A DNA stretch of 64,000 bases from Variovorax sp. 54 (GTDB taxonomy: Bacteria > Pseudomonadota > Gammaproteobacteria > Burkholderiales > Burkholderiaceae_C): NCBI RefSeq assembly GCF_002754375.1, contig NZ_PEFF01000001.1, forward strand, positions 4,357,501 to 4,421,500, in the 5' to 3' direction. The number at the start of each line of letters is the position of its first letter. Position 1 is the first letter of the stretch. The translations under genes were made by a program, and so were the position numbers. The notes beneath the pieces were generated by a model. That model had not been told where the DNA came from. It ran no database searches and was given only the letters and a program-made list of their open reading frames with translations. Shown in pieces: positions 1 to 11,598 of this stretch.

Positions 1-945
<945 letters not shown>

Positions 946-949
<4 letters not shown>

Positions 950-1986
950 GCGCCGTGACCGAACCCCGCACCGCCACGACCGCGGCCGCCACGGGCGAGC
1001 CGCTCGTGGTCGCGCACGACCTCGCGCGCACCTTCGATGTGTCGCCGCCCTGGCTCAACCGCGTGCTCGAACGCAAGCCACGCGTGCTGCTGCATGCGGT
1101 CGACGGCGTGAGCTTTTCCATCGAGCGCGGCAAGACGCTCGCGCTGGTCGGTGAATCGGGCTGCGGCAAGAGCACCGTCGCGCGGCTGCTGGTCGGCCTG
1201 TATGCGCCGACACGCGGCGGCCTGCAGTTCGACGGGCAGGACGCGCACGCCGCGTTCAAGACGCCCGAAGGCCGCACCCTGCGCCGCCGCATCCAGATGA
1301 TCTTCCAGGACCCCTACGCGAGCCTCAACCCGCGCTGGATCGTCGAAGACATCATCGGCGAGCCGCTGCGCGAGCATGGCATCCTGAGCGACAAGGACGC
1401 GCTGCGCCAGCGCGTGGGCGAGCTGCTGCAGTCGGTCGGCCTCTCGCCGCTGGACATGAGCAAGTACCCGCACCAGTTCTCGGGCGGCCAGCGCCAGCGC
1501 ATTTCAATTGCCCGCGCGCTCGCCACGCAGCCCGAGTTCCTGGTGTGCGACGAGCCCACCTCCGCGCTCGACGTGAGCGTGCAGGCGCAGGTGCTCAACA
1601 TCATGAAGGACCTGCAGCGCGAGCAGGGCCTGACCTACCTCTTCATCTCGCACAACCTCGCCGTGGTGCGTCACGTGGCCGACCAGGTCGGTGTGATGTA
1701 CCTGGGCCGGCTGGTCGAGGTGGCGGACAAGCAGAAGCTCTTCGCCGAGCCGCAGCACCCGTACACCCGCATGCTGCTCGACGCGATCCCGCAGATGAAG
1801 CACACGGGCCGTGCGCGCACGCCAGTGCAGGGCGAAGTGCCGAACCCGCTGAACCCGCCGACCGGCTGCGCCTTTCATCCGCGTTGCCCGCATGCGAATG
1901 CGCGCTGCTCGTCGGAGCGACCGTCGCTGTTGAGCCTGAAGGGCGTGCAGGTGGCCTGCCACGCGGTGGAGGAAGGCCGCTTGTGA
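946..1986 (+). CDS. Peptide-type ABC transporter ATPase, DppF/OppF family
   Basis: This 346-residue protein is the second ATPase of a DppDF/OppDF pair. It has Walker [10 protein letters not shown], the Q-loop region [13 protein letters not shown], the signature [15 protein letters not shown] and Walker [15 protein letters not shown]-terminal [11 protein letters not shown] motif marks the oligopeptide subfamily. The ATG overlaps the stop of the upstream ATPase by four bases. In this family the two ATPases form a heterodimer under two permeases in the inner membrane; the exact substrate cannot be told. Its own stop overlaps the GTG start of a glycosyltransferase (GTGA), an unusual partner for a peptide transporter. 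Confidence 0.93.
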
Positions 1987-3950
1987 GCGAAGGCGGCAGC
2001 CCGCAGGGCTGGCCGGCGGACAACTTTCCGTACCGGCCGCACCTGCGCTTCTGCTCGCTGGGCAATGAGAACGTGCAGGAGGTGATGGAGGGCTTTCGCC
2101 TCGCCTGCGAGCGCCTCGGCTACACCACAAGCATCGCGCCGGGCCCGGGTGTCGACAACGACGACATCAACCTCTTCTTCTTCGCGATGGGCCTGAGCCT
2201 GCCCTCGGACGACGAATTGCCGCCGAATGCGATCGTCGTCAACTTCGAGCCGGCCCTTCCCGAGTTGCTCGCGGAGATGCCTGGTTATCGACGGCTGCTG
2301 CAGCGCGCTCACGTGTGGGAGTACAGCCTCGAGAACATGGTGCACCACCCGGCGCTGGGCATCTACCGCGCCGATTACGTGGGCCCGGGCTTCGAGCCGA
2401 TGGCCACGCCGCTGGTGCCGGCGTCCGAGGTGCTGGACGATGCGCAGCAGGACATCGACGTCATCTTCTTCGGCGAGACGACGCCCCGGCGGCTGCAGGT
2501 GCTGGAGGCACTGACCGCCGCCGGACTGCGTGTGGCCTATCCCTTCGGTACCGCCTGGACGCCGGCGCAGCGCGACGCCTTGCTGCCGCGCGCCAAGGTC
2601 GGGCTGAACATGCGCAAGGCCGACCACTCCAGCACGGTGGAGCTGCCGCGCCTGTCGATCCTGCTGCGGCATCGCAAGGCCGTGGTGTCGGAGCTGTATC
2701 CCCATTCCGAAATTCCGCAGGTGCTGCGCGACGCGGTCGAAGGGTGCACGAAGGACGAGCTGGTCGACCGCGTGCGCGCACTGGTGGCCGATGCGCCGCG
2801 GCGGCGCGCATTGGAAATCGCGGGGCCGCGGGCGCTGCAATCCTTGCCGCCGCAGCATGAGGTGCTGGCGGGTGCGATGCAGCGCTACCTTGCGGCGGCC
2901 CGGCAGCGGTGGGTGGGGCAGCAGGCACGGAGCACGCGTGAGCCTGCCTCGCAGGTGTCGGTCCTGATGGTGATGCGCGATGACGAGAAGGACGTTGCGG
3001 ACGCCTTGGCATCGATCGCCGAGCAAAGCCTCGCACCGCACCAGATCATCGTTGTGGACGACGGCTCCACCGATGCCACCGTCGACGTGATTCGCGCGCG
3101 CATGGCCGCCGACCCGCGGCTGGCCGGGCTGCTGCTGTTGCAGGCGCCCGTCCCGATGGGGTGGGCGGCCGCCGCGCAATGGGGGTTGATGCAGGCGCGC
3201 GGCGACACGCTGGCGCTGTGGTCGCCGACCGTGCGCAGTGCGCCCGAGCGCTTGCAGGTGCAGTCCGCATTCCTGCGGGCGTCGCCGGAGATCGGCGCGG
3301 TCGGTGCCTGGTACGCCCGCGACGGCGACGCGGGCTCGCCGTCGATGCAGCGTGTGCCGGAGATGCACGACCAGATCCTGGCTGCGCTGTTGGCCCATCT
3401 GCCGCACGAACAACCGCTGCTGATGGGCGGCCTGATGCTGGCGCTGCCTCGAATTCGGCAACGCGGGCTGGGCTTCGATGCCACGCTCGGCCGGTTCGCA
3501 TGGCTCGGCCTGTTGCTGGAGCTGGTGCGTGGCGACGCGCGGCTCGCCAACCTCGGCATGGGCCTGAATCGCCTGACGCGCCACCACGCCACAGGCCTTG
3601 CGGAAACCGATGTGATGGCGCTGGCCCATGTGCGCGAACGCTTGCTGCCGCTGGTCTTCCCCGACGTGCCGTCTGCCGATGCGCAGCGGCTGGCCCGGCT
3701 CTACGGCCAGCAATGGGCGCCCGATGCCGACGATGCCACGGCGCTGCTGCGCGACATGGCGAGCGCCTGCGAGCGGCAGGGTGACGTCCACGCGACCACG
3801 GTGCTGCGCGGTGAAAGTCTGCGCGTGCTGGCGGTGTATGCACAGAACGGGCGACTGGCGCCGGGCTACCTCGACACGCTGATGCGCGAGCCCTTGCTGC
3901 GCGACTTCCTGGCGCCGCTGGGCGAGCGCCTGCGTGCATTCGTGCCGTGA
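1983..3950 (+). CDS. Two-domain glycosyltransferase (GT1/CgeB-like N-terminus, GT2 C-terminus)
   Basis: The GTG at 1983 overlaps the upstream stop (GTGA) and gives 655 residues; the frame stays open further left only as a shadow of the ATPase gene. Residues about 1-310 resemble glycosyltransferases of the CgeB/DUF3880 kind ([14 protein letters not shown], later a conserved region around [11 protein letters not shown]). From about residue 324 a family-2 glycosyltransferase domain begins ([13 protein letters not shown]) with the nucleotide-sugar binding motif VVDDGSTDA near residue 357. No signal peptide or membrane segment is evident, so it should act in the cytoplasm. It probably transfers a sugar to a surface polymer or protein, but donor and acceptor are unknown. 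Coupling to a peptide transporter is noteworthy. The family call is firm, the role is not. Confidence 0.75.
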   Translation: MSEGGSPQGWPADNFPYRPHLRFCSLGNENVQEVMEGFRLACERLGYTTSIAPGPGVDNDDINLFFFAMGLSLPSDDELPPNAIVVNFEPALPELLAEMPGYRRLLQRAHVWEYSLENMVHHPALGIYRADYVGPGFEPMATPLVPASEVLDDAQQDIDVIFFGETTPRRLQVLEALTAAGLRVAYPFGTAWTPAQRDALLPRAKVGLNMRKADHSSTVELPRLSILLRHRKAVVSELYPHSEIPQVLRDAVEGCTKDELVDRVRALVADAPRRRALEIAGPRALQSLPPQHEVLAGAMQRYLAAARQRWVGQQARSTREPASQVSVLMVMRDDEKDVADALASIAEQSLAPHQIIVVDDGSTDATVDVIRARMAADPRLAGLLLLQAPVPMGWAAAAQWGLMQARGDTLALWSPTVRSAPERLQVQSAFLRASPEIGAVGAWYARDGDAGSPSMQRVPEMHDQILAALLAHLPHEQPLLMGGLMLALPRIRQRGLGFDATLGRFAWLGLLLELVRGDARLANLGMGLNRLTRHHATGLAETDVMALAHVRERLLPLVFPDVPSADAQRLARLYGQQWAPDADDATALLRDMASACERQGDVHATTVLRGESLRVLAVYAQNGRLAPGYLDTLMREPLLRDFLAPLGERLRAFVP

Positions 3951-4051
3951 TCCATGGCGCTGGCGCCGCACGGTGTGCGTAAACGCACTTTCCCTGCCGT
4001 CACTCTGTTGCACAGTCCCGGGTTGGCCCCGAACCCACACCCCCTGACACG

Positions 4052-4957
4052 ATGACCTCCACCCCGATGACCCGCCTGCTCGGCCGCCGTGGCTTTCTCA
4101 TGGGCTCGGCGCTGGGCGCGACCGCCGCGCTGGCGTCGATGAGCGAGATCGCGCACGCGGCCGGCGCGCCACCCGCGCGCCGCATGCCCGTCATCTTCAT
4201 CGGCCACGGCTCGCCGATGAATGCGCTCGCGGACAACGCCTTCACGCGCCGCCTCGCCGCCTGGGGCCGCGAGCTGCCGAGGCCCACGGCGATCCTCAGC
4301 GTGTCGGCGCACTGGCTCAGCCAGGGCGCGACCGGCGTCACGGTGCAGACGCGGCCCAAGACGATCCACGATTTCGGCGGTTTTCCGCAGGCGCTGTTCG
4401 ACATCGAGTACCCGGCGGCCGGCCATCCTGCACTCGCGCGCCAAGCGATCGGTGCCGTCAAGCAGATGCCGGTGATCGCCACCGAGCAGTGGGGGCTGGA
4501 CCACGGCACCTGGAGCGTGCTGAAGCACCTGTATCCGAAGGCCGACGTGCCGGTCTTCCAGCTCAGCATCGACTACGACAAGCCGGCGGCGTTCCATCAT
4601 GCGGTGGGGCGCGACCTGGCGGCCTTGCGCGACCAGGGCGTGCTTGTGATGGGCAGCGGCAACGTGGTGCACAACCTGCGCGCCACCGACCGCGGCACGC
4701 CCGACGGCCCGAAGGCGAGCCGCCCGTGGGCGCAGTCTTTCGACGATGCGGTGAAGGCCGCGCTGGCCGGCCGGGACGACCGTGCGCTCATCGGCTACGA
4801 GAAACTCGAAGGGGCGTCGACCGCCGTGGCCACGCCGGACCACTACTTTCCCTTCCTGTATGCCCTGGGCGCTGCGGCGCCGGGCGAGCGTGCGAAGACC
4901 GTCTACGAAGGCTTTCAGTCGGGCACGCTCGGCATGCGCTGCCTTCAGTTCGGCTGA
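4052..4957 (+). CDS. Tat-exported class III extradiol dioxygenase family protein (YgiD-like)
   Basis: This 301-residue protein belongs to the LigB/YgiD family (4,5-DOPA extradiol dioxygenase-like). The family signatures are GHGSPMNAL, SVSAHW, HDFGGFPQALFDIEYPA and GSGNVVHNL; the histidines in these are the expected metal ligands. Unusually, the N-terminus carries a twin-arginine signal (LGRRGFLMG, then a hydrophobic stretch ending near AHA), which predicts periplasmic rather than cytoplasmic location. YgiD relatives open the catechol ring of L-DOPA; the substrate here is unproven. The gene stands alone, convergent with zwf. A later in-frame ATG at 4067 still keeps the signal. Confidence 0.85.
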   Translation: MTSTPMTRLLGRRGFLMGSALGATAALASMSEIAHAAGAPPARRMPVIFIGHGSPMNALADNAFTRRLAAWGRELPRPTAILSVSAHWLSQGATGVTVQTRPKTIHDFGGFPQALFDIEYPAAGHPALARQAIGAVKQMPVIATEQWGLDHGTWSVLKHLYPKADVPVFQLSIDYDKPAAFHHAVGRDLAALRDQGVLVMGSGNVVHNLRATDRGTPDGPKASRPWAQSFDDAVKAALAGRDDRALIGYEKLEGASTAVATPDHYFPFLYALGAAAPGERAKTVYEGFQSGTLGMRCLQFG

Positions 4958-4967
4958 AGGAAGGCCG

Positions 4968-4985
4968 CGCAGCCTCGCGGCTGCG
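4968..4985. terminator. Hairpin between convergent ygiD-like gene and zwf
   Basis: A 7-bp stem (CGCAGCC / GGCTGCG) with loop TCGC fills the short gap between the two convergent stop codons. It has no T-run, so it is only a plausible bidirectional transcription stop. Confidence 0.4.
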
Positions 4986-6458
4986 TTACTGCTCTTCGCC
5001 CCAGGCGAAGCCGTCGCGCGCGATCATGGCGCTCGATGCGCTGGGGCCCCAGGTGCCAGCCGCATAGGGGCGCGGGCCGCCGTCGGATTCCCAGGAATCG
5101 ATGAGCGGCTCGACCCAGCGCCAGGCTTCTTCCTGCTCGTCGCTGCGCACGAACAGGTTGAGGCGGCCGTCGATCACGTCGAGCAGCAGGCGCTCGTAGG
5201 CGCCCACGCGCTCGGCGCCGAAGCGCTTGTCGAAGTCGAGGTCGAGCTGAACCGGCGCCAGTTGTGCGGCGCTGGCGTGGCCGTTGCCGCCGCGCTGGCG
5301 GTTGTCCTGGGCCTGCGCGAGCATGTGCAGCTCCAGGCCGTCCTTCGGCTGCAGGTTGATGACCAGCTTGTTGACGTTGCCGGCGGGCGCGCGGTAGATG
5401 GCGTGCGGCGTCGGGCGGAAGTTGACCTCGATGCGCGCGTCGCGCGAGGCCAGCCGCTTGCCGGTGCGGATGTAGAAGGGCACGCCGGCCCAGCGCCAGT
5501 TGGCGATTTCGGTGCGCAGTGCCACGAAGGTCTCGGTGCGGCTGTCGGGGTTCACGCCCGGTTCGTCGCGGTAGCCCTGTACCCGCTCGCCGTAGGCCGT
5601 GCCGGCCGTGTACTGGCCGCGCACCGCATGCAGGCCCAGCGTCTCGGGCGTCCAGGGCTTGAGGGCGCGCAGCACCTTGAGCTTTTCGTCGCGGATGGCG
5701 TCGGCGTGCGCGTTGATCGGCGGCTCCATGGCCACGGCGCACAGCAGCTGCAGCGCATGGTTCTGCACCATGTCGCGCAGGGCGCCGGTCTGGTCGTAGA
5801 AGGCGCCGCGCTTTTCCACGCCGAGGTCTTCGGCCATGGTGATCTGGATATTGGCGATGTGCTCGCGGCGCCAGATGGGCTCGAACAGCGCGTTGCCGAA
5901 GCGCATTGCGAACAGGTTCTGCACCGAGGGCTTGCCCAGGTAGTGGTCGATGCGGAAGACCTGCTTCTCCTCGAGCACCTTGCCCACCGCCGCGTTGATG
6001 GCGCGGTTGGAGGCCAGGTCGTGGCCCAGCGGCTTTTCGAGCACGACACGGGTGCGCGGGCCGTTGAGCCCGGCGGCGGCGATCTGCTCGACCACCTGCG
6101 TGAAGAGCGCGGGCGCCGTGGCCACGTACATCACGACCGTCTTGGCGTCGCGCTGTTTGAGCAGCTCGGCCAGGCTGGCGTAGTCGGCGGGCTTGGACAG
6201 GTCCATGCGCAGGTAGTGCAGCATGGAGGCGAACTTCTTGAACTCCTCGGGGGAGGGGCGCTTGGCGCCTTCGACGGCGCTGAAGCGCGACTGGATCAGC
6301 TCGCGGTACTGGTCGTCCGACAGGTCGTCGCGCGCGACGCCGACGATGCGTCCGTCCTGCGGCAGGCTGCCGTGCCTGAAGGCCTGGAACAGCGCGGGCA
6401 TCAACTTGCGCCACGCAAGGTCGCCAGTACCGCCGAACAGAACGAGATCGAAGCTCAT
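4986..6458 (-). CDS. zwf: Glucose-6-phosphate 1-dehydrogenase
   Basis: This 490-residue protein is a full-length Zwf. The NADP-binding start FDLVLFGGTGDLAWRKL and the catalytic region RIDHYLGKPSVQNL (the Asp-His-Tyr and Lys of the family active site) are intact. It oxidises glucose 6-phosphate to 6-phosphogluconolactone with NADP+, feeding the Entner-Doudoroff and oxidative pentose-phosphate routes in the cytoplasm. The start at 6458 is preceded by a good ribosome site (GGAAAG, seven bases upstream). It is transcribed divergently from the AfuABC-like operon across 143 bases. Its neighbours tal and pgi use the same sugar phosphates. No pgl or edd follows it here. Confidence 0.97.
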   Translation of the reverse strand: MSFDLVLFGGTGDLAWRKLMPALFQAFRHGSLPQDGRIVGVARDDLSDDQYRELIQSRFSAVEGAKRPSPEEFKKFASMLHYLRMDLSKPADYASLAELLKQRDAKTVVMYVATAPALFTQVVEQIAAAGLNGPRTRVVLEKPLGHDLASNRAINAAVGKVLEEKQVFRIDHYLGKPSVQNLFAMRFGNALFEPIWRREHIANIQITMAEDLGVEKRGAFYDQTGALRDMVQNHALQLLCAVAMEPPINAHADAIRDEKLKVLRALKPWTPETLGLHAVRGQYTAGTAYGERVQGYRDEPGVNPDSRTETFVALRTEIANWRWAGVPFYIRTGKRLASRDARIEVNFRPTPHAIYRAPAGNVNKLVINLQPKDGLELHMLAQAQDNRQRGGNGHASAAQLAPVQLDLDFDKRFGAERVGAYERLLLDVIDGRLNLFVRSDEQEEAWRWVEPLIDSWESDGGPRPYAAGTWGPSASSAMIARDGFAWGEEQ

Positions 6459-6557
6459 GAGAAAACTTTCCTTTGTCTGAATGCCGAGCAGGCAACGTGC
6501 CAGTCGCGATGGTACTTCTACCGATTCGGCACACCTGTACTAAAGCTACGCTGACCC

Positions 6558-6578
6558 AAGGCCGCAAGGCCTTTTTTT
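6558..6578 (+). terminator. Intrinsic terminator-like hairpin in the leader of the AfuABC-like operon
   Basis: AAGGCC, loop GCAA, GGCCTT, then seven T. It reads on the plus strand just 23 bases before the start at 6602, although no plus-strand gene lies upstream because zwf points away. It could end a short leader RNA or act as an attenuator. Confidence 0.6.
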
Positions 6579-6601
6579 ATGCCTGAGGCAGGGGAATACC
6601 A

Positions 6602-7612
6602 ATGAAGAAGCTTTTCACGGCAGCCGCGCTGCTGGGTCTGTCGGCCGCCGCGTCGGCGCAAACCGTCAACGTCATCTGCTCGGTGCAGGCCGAGTGGTGC
6701 AACGTGATCTCCACCGTCTACGCGCGCACCACGGGCGTGCGCATCAACATGGCGCTCAAGGGCTCGGGCGAGGCGCTGGCCCAGCTCATCGCCGAGAAGG
6801 ACAACCCCAAGACCGACGTCTGGTTCGGTGGCACGGGCGACCCGCACCTGCAGGCGGCCGAGCAGGGGCTCACGCTCGAATACAAGTCGCCCACGCTGCC
6901 GCAATTGCACCCCTGGGCGCAGCAGCAGGCCAAGCAGTCGGGCTACAAGACCGTGGGCATCTACTCGGGCCCGCTGGGCTTCGGCTACAACCCCGAGCTG
7001 CTCGCCAAGAAGAAGCTGCCGGTGCCCAAGACCTGGGCCGACCTGCTCAAGCCCGAGTACAAGGGCGACATCCAGGTGGCCAACCCGGCCTCGAGCGGCA
7101 CGGCCTACACGATGATCGCCACGCTGGTGCAGCTCATGGGCGAGGACAAGGCTTTCGACTACCTCAAGGCGCTGCACAAGAACGTCGGCCAGTACACCCG
7201 CTCGGGCACCGGTCCGATCAAGGCAGTGGCGCGCGGCGAAACCGCGATCTCCATCAGCTTCGTGCACGACGGCCCGGGCGAGAAGATGCAGGGCTTTCCG
7301 GTCGAGACCATCACGCCCAGCGACGGCACCGGCGCCGAGATCGGCTCCATGAGCATCATCAAGGGCGCGCGCAATCTCGACGCGGCCAAGAAGTTCTACG
7401 AATGGGCACTCACGCCCGCCGCGCAGGAGCTGGGCGCCGCCAACAAGCAGTTCCAGCTGCCGAGCAATGCGACCGCCAAGCTCGATCCGCGCATTCCCGA
7501 CTTCAAGAAGATCAAGTTCGTCAACTACGACTACGCCAAGTACGGCGCCAGCGCCGAGCGCCGTCGCCTGATCGCGCGCTGGGAAAAAGACGTCAATTCG
7601 CTGCCGCGCTAA
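6602..7612 (+). CDS. Periplasmic binding protein, AfuA-like (probable hexose-phosphate binder)
   Basis: This 336-residue protein has a signal peptide cleaved near SAAASAQ (residue 20) and the extracellular solute-binding family 1 fold usually labelled Fe(III)/phosphonate binding (SGEALAQLIAE, DVWFGGTGD, NPASSGTAYT). The adjacent tyrosine pair used by FbpA-type iron binders is absent. Instead H222 and D223 are followed by E246 in DGTGAEIGSM. As I recall the literature, this matches the spacing of the sugar-phosphate ligands reported for AfuA of Actinobacillus (H205, D206, E229). I therefore infer hexose-phosphate binding, which fits zwf, pgi, tal and a YihX-like phosphatase nearby. It is the first gene of a three-gene ABC operon, with its stop directly abutting the permease start. 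Confidence 0.85.
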   Translation: MKKLFTAAALLGLSAAASAQTVNVICSVQAEWCNVISTVYARTTGVRINMALKGSGEALAQLIAEKDNPKTDVWFGGTGDPHLQAAEQGLTLEYKSPTLPQLHPWAQQQAKQSGYKTVGIYSGPLGFGYNPELLAKKKLPVPKTWADLLKPEYKGDIQVANPASSGTAYTMIATLVQLMGEDKAFDYLKALHKNVGQYTRSGTGPIKAVARGETAISISFVHDGPGEKMQGFPVETITPSDGTGAEIGSMSIIKGARNLDAAKKFYEWALTPAAQELGAANKQFQLPSNATAKLDPRIPDFKKIKFVNYDYAKYGASAERRRLIARWEKDVNSLPR

Positions 7613-9882
7613 GTGGACGCGCGTTCCAACGAAGGCGCGCCGGTCAATCCGGCGTCTCTCGCCGCCGCCCGGCGCGCACGGCGCTGGATCTGGGCCTGGG
7701 TCGCACTGGGCTTCGCGGCCTACCTCGTGCTGCCCTGGTATGCGATCCAGGACGCGACCTGGTACGAAGCCGTTCCGCAGGTGTTCGGCAGTGCAGAGGG
7801 CGCCAACGGGCTGATGCAGGCGGCCACGCAGGGACGCAGCTGGCTCTTCATCGGGCTGGCCGGGTTGCTGTTGTGCGCCGTCGGTGCGGCCTTGCCGGCC
7901 GGCAAGGCGCAGGGGCGCTGGTTGCTGGCGGGCGGCGCGATCGGCGCCATCGGCCTGGCGGTCGCGGGCTTCACCATCGGCGCGCGCGGCTGGAGCGTCG
8001 CGGCGCTCAACACGCGATTCGGCGAGCTGGCCGTCAATCAGTTCGGCATCGGCGCGGGCGGCTTCGTGGCGCTCACGGCGCTGGTGCTGCTGGCGGCCTT
8101 CGGCATCGCGCGGCTCGGCCTGTTCAAGGGCGACCTCTTCGTGGCTGCCGCGGTCGTCGGCTGCGGCGTGCTGATGGCGCTGTTCATCGCCTACCCGGTG
8201 AGCCGTGCGCTGTCGGGCGCCTTCTTCAACGAAGACGGGCAATGGTCGATCGCGGCCTTCGCGGCGCGCGTGTTCACCGAGCGCATCTGGGGCCTGGGCT
8301 GCCTGGCGGGCGGGGTGCGCTGCGGCGTGGCGTGGAACACGCTGGTGCTGGCGCTGCTCACCGCGGCCGGCACCACCTTCCTGGGCACGCTGATGGCGCT
8401 GATGGCCGAGCGCGGCAGCCAGCGCGGGCAGGGCGTGCTGCGGGTGCTGGCGCTGCTGCCGATCATCACGCCGCCGTTCGTCGTCGGCCTCGGCCTGATC
8501 CTGCTGTTCGGCCGCGCGGGCATCGTCAACCAGGTGCTCGAAAGCGTGTTCGGCATCGAGCCCACGCGCTGGTTCTACGGCATGCCGGGCGTGCTGGTGG
8601 CGCAGCTGTTCGCCTTCACGCCCATTGCCTTCATGATCATGCGCGGCGTGGTGCAGGGCATCGCGCCCAGCCTGGAAGAGGCCGCGCAGATGCTGCGCGC
8701 CGACCGGCGCCGCGCGTTTTTCACCGTCACGCTGCCGCTGCTCAAGCCCGGGCTGGCCAACGCCTTCCTGGTCGGCTTCATCGAGAGCATGGCCGACTTC
8801 GGCAACCCGGTGGTGGTGGGCGGCCAGTTCTCGGTGCTGTCGACCGACATCTTCTTTGCCATCGTCGGCGCGCAGTACGACCAGGGCCGTGCGGCCTCGC
8901 TGGCCTGGGTGCTCACGCTGTTCGCGCTCGGCGTGTTCGCGCTGCAGCGTGGGCTGCTCGGCAAGCAGAACTACACGACCGTGAGCGGCAAGGGCGATGC
9001 CGGCATCGCGATGGCGCTGCCCGACGGCGTGCGCCGCACCATCCAGTGCGTTGCGCTGCCGTGGATCGCGTTCACGGCGGTGGTCTACCTGTTCGCCTTT
9101 GCGGGCGGCTTCGTGCAGACCTGGGGCCGCGACTACAGCTTCACGCTGAACCACTTCAAGAGCGCCTTCGCGCTGGAGTGGGGCCAGTTCGGGCTGGTGT
9201 GGGCCGGCACGGCGTGGAACTCGCTGATCACCACGCTGAAGCTGGCCGGCATCTCGGCGCCGATCACCGCCGCGCTCGGTTTGCTGATCGCCTGGCTGCT
9301 GGCGCGCAACGAGTTCAAGGGGCAGGGCCTCTTCGAGTTCGGTGCGCTGCTGGCCTTTGCGATCCCGGGCACGGTGCTCGGCGTGAGCTACATCCTGGCC
9401 TTCAACGTGCCGCCGTTCGAACTCACGGGCACGGGGCTCATCATCGTGCTGTGCTTCATGTTCCGCAATTTGCCGGTGGGCGTGCGGGCCGGCACGGCGG
9501 CCTTCAAGCAGCTCGACCGCTCGCTCGACGAGGCCTCGCTGATGCTGCGCGCCTCGACCTCGCAGACCTTGTTCAAGGTGGTTCTGCCGCTGCTCAAGCC
9601 GGCGCTGGTGGCCGCGCTGGTCTACAGCTTCGTGCGCGCCATGACGACGGTGAGCGCGGTGATCTTCCTGGTCACGGCCGAGAACGAACTGGCCACCACC
9701 TACATCATCGGCCGCGTCGGCAACGGCGACTACGGCATCGCGCTCGCGTACTGCACGGTGCTCATGGTGCTGATGTCGCTGGCGATTGCGCTGGTGCAGT
9801 TCGTGGTGGGGGAGCGCAAGCTGGGTCGGCGTGGGGCCGCGCCTCCGCATCAGGGACATCACAAAATGGAAAGCCTCTCCGT

Positions 9883-9886
<4 letters not shown>
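7613..9886 (+). CDS. Fused double-domain ABC transporter permease, AfuB/FbpB type
   Basis: This 757-residue protein starts with GTG immediately after the upstream TAA. Two EAA loops, near residues 355 (EEAAQML...LPLLKPG) and 638 (DEASLML...LPLLKPA), show that two permease halves are fused, as in FbpB/AfuB. The first 220 residues hold about five extra hydrophobic segments before the first permease core, making it longer than the AfuB proteins I know. It sits in the inner membrane and passes the ligand of the preceding binding protein. Its stop overlaps the ATPase start by ATGA, so assembly stoichiometry is probably set by coupled translation. Confidence 0.9.
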
Positions 9887-10923
<1,037 letters not shown>

Positions 10924-10935
10924 AACAATGGCGCC

Positions 10936-11598
10936 ATGAACGTGGTTTTCGATCTTGGCGCCGTGCTGTTCGCCTGGGAGCCGACGCGGCTGGTCCAGGC
11001 CCATCTTGCCCCTCACGCCCCCACTGAAGCCGCTGCCGCGGCCTTGGGACGGGCCCTTTTCCATCACGACGACTGGACCGGCTTCGACTGCGGCACCCGC
11101 ACGCTGGACGATGCCATCGCCCGCATGTCGGCCCGGCTGGCGCTGCCGGCCGCGTCGCTGCACGCCATGCTCGACGGGCTCGGGGAGCGGCTGGAGCCCA
11201 TCGACGTCACGCTGGAGATGCTCGAACAGCTCATCGCCCAGCGCGATGCCGGCGAGCCGCTGCGGCTGTACTACCTGTCGAACATGCCCGCGCCGTTTGC
11301 CCGTGCCCTCGAGCGCCGGCACGCGTTCATGCGACGTTTCGACGGCGGCGTGTTCTCGGGCGATGTGAAGTTTCTCAAGCCGGAGCGCGAGATCTACGAG
11401 GTGCTGGCCATGCGCCACGGCCTCGACCCCGAGCAGACCGTGTTCATCGACGACTCGGCCGCCAACGTCGAGATGGCGCGCGCCTTCGGCTGGCACGCCA
11501 TCCACTGCACCGCGCCGGCCATGCTGCCCTCGCAGCTGCAGCGCTACCTGCCGGTGAGCACCACCTTGTCGGTGTCGAACCCCAGGCTGCGGGCGTAG
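10936..11598 (+). CDS. HAD-IA hydrolase, YihX-like (candidate sugar-phosphate phosphatase)
   Basis: This 220-residue HAD-superfamily protein has nucleophile motif FDLGAVLF (D6) with Gly in place of the usual second Asp, as in YihX. Motif II is YYLSNMP (S115), motif III VKFLKPE (K148) and motif IV VFIDDSAANVE (D172, D173). E. coli YihX dephosphorylates alpha-glucose 1-phosphate. Position 12 bases after the transporter ATPase suggests co-transcription, so it may process an imported or internal sugar phosphate; that is inference. Its 3' end overlaps the convergent lipocalin gene by 55 bases. It is cytoplasmic, with no signal peptide. Confidence 0.83.
   Translation: MNVVFDLGAVLFAWEPTRLVQAHLAPHAPTEAAAAALGRALFHHDDWTGFDCGTRTLDDAIARMSARLALPAASLHAMLDGLGERLEPIDVTLEMLEQLIAQRDAGEPLRLYYLSNMPAPFARALERRHAFMRRFDGGVFSGDVKFLKPEREIYEVLAMRHGLDPEQTVFIDDSAANVEMARAFGWHAIHCTAPAMLPSQLQRYLPVSTTLSVSNPRLRA

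Noticed and set aside
1875-4040. Minus-strand open frame (721 codons) opposite the glycosyltransferase
   Set aside because: No motifs and typical shadow composition; the plus-strand frame has two glycosyltransferase domains.
6518-9862. Long minus-strand open frame (1114 codons) antisense to the transporter operon
   Set aside because: High-GC shadow frame; His/Arg/Ala/Gln-rich, no domain, and the opposite strand has three clear ABC genes.
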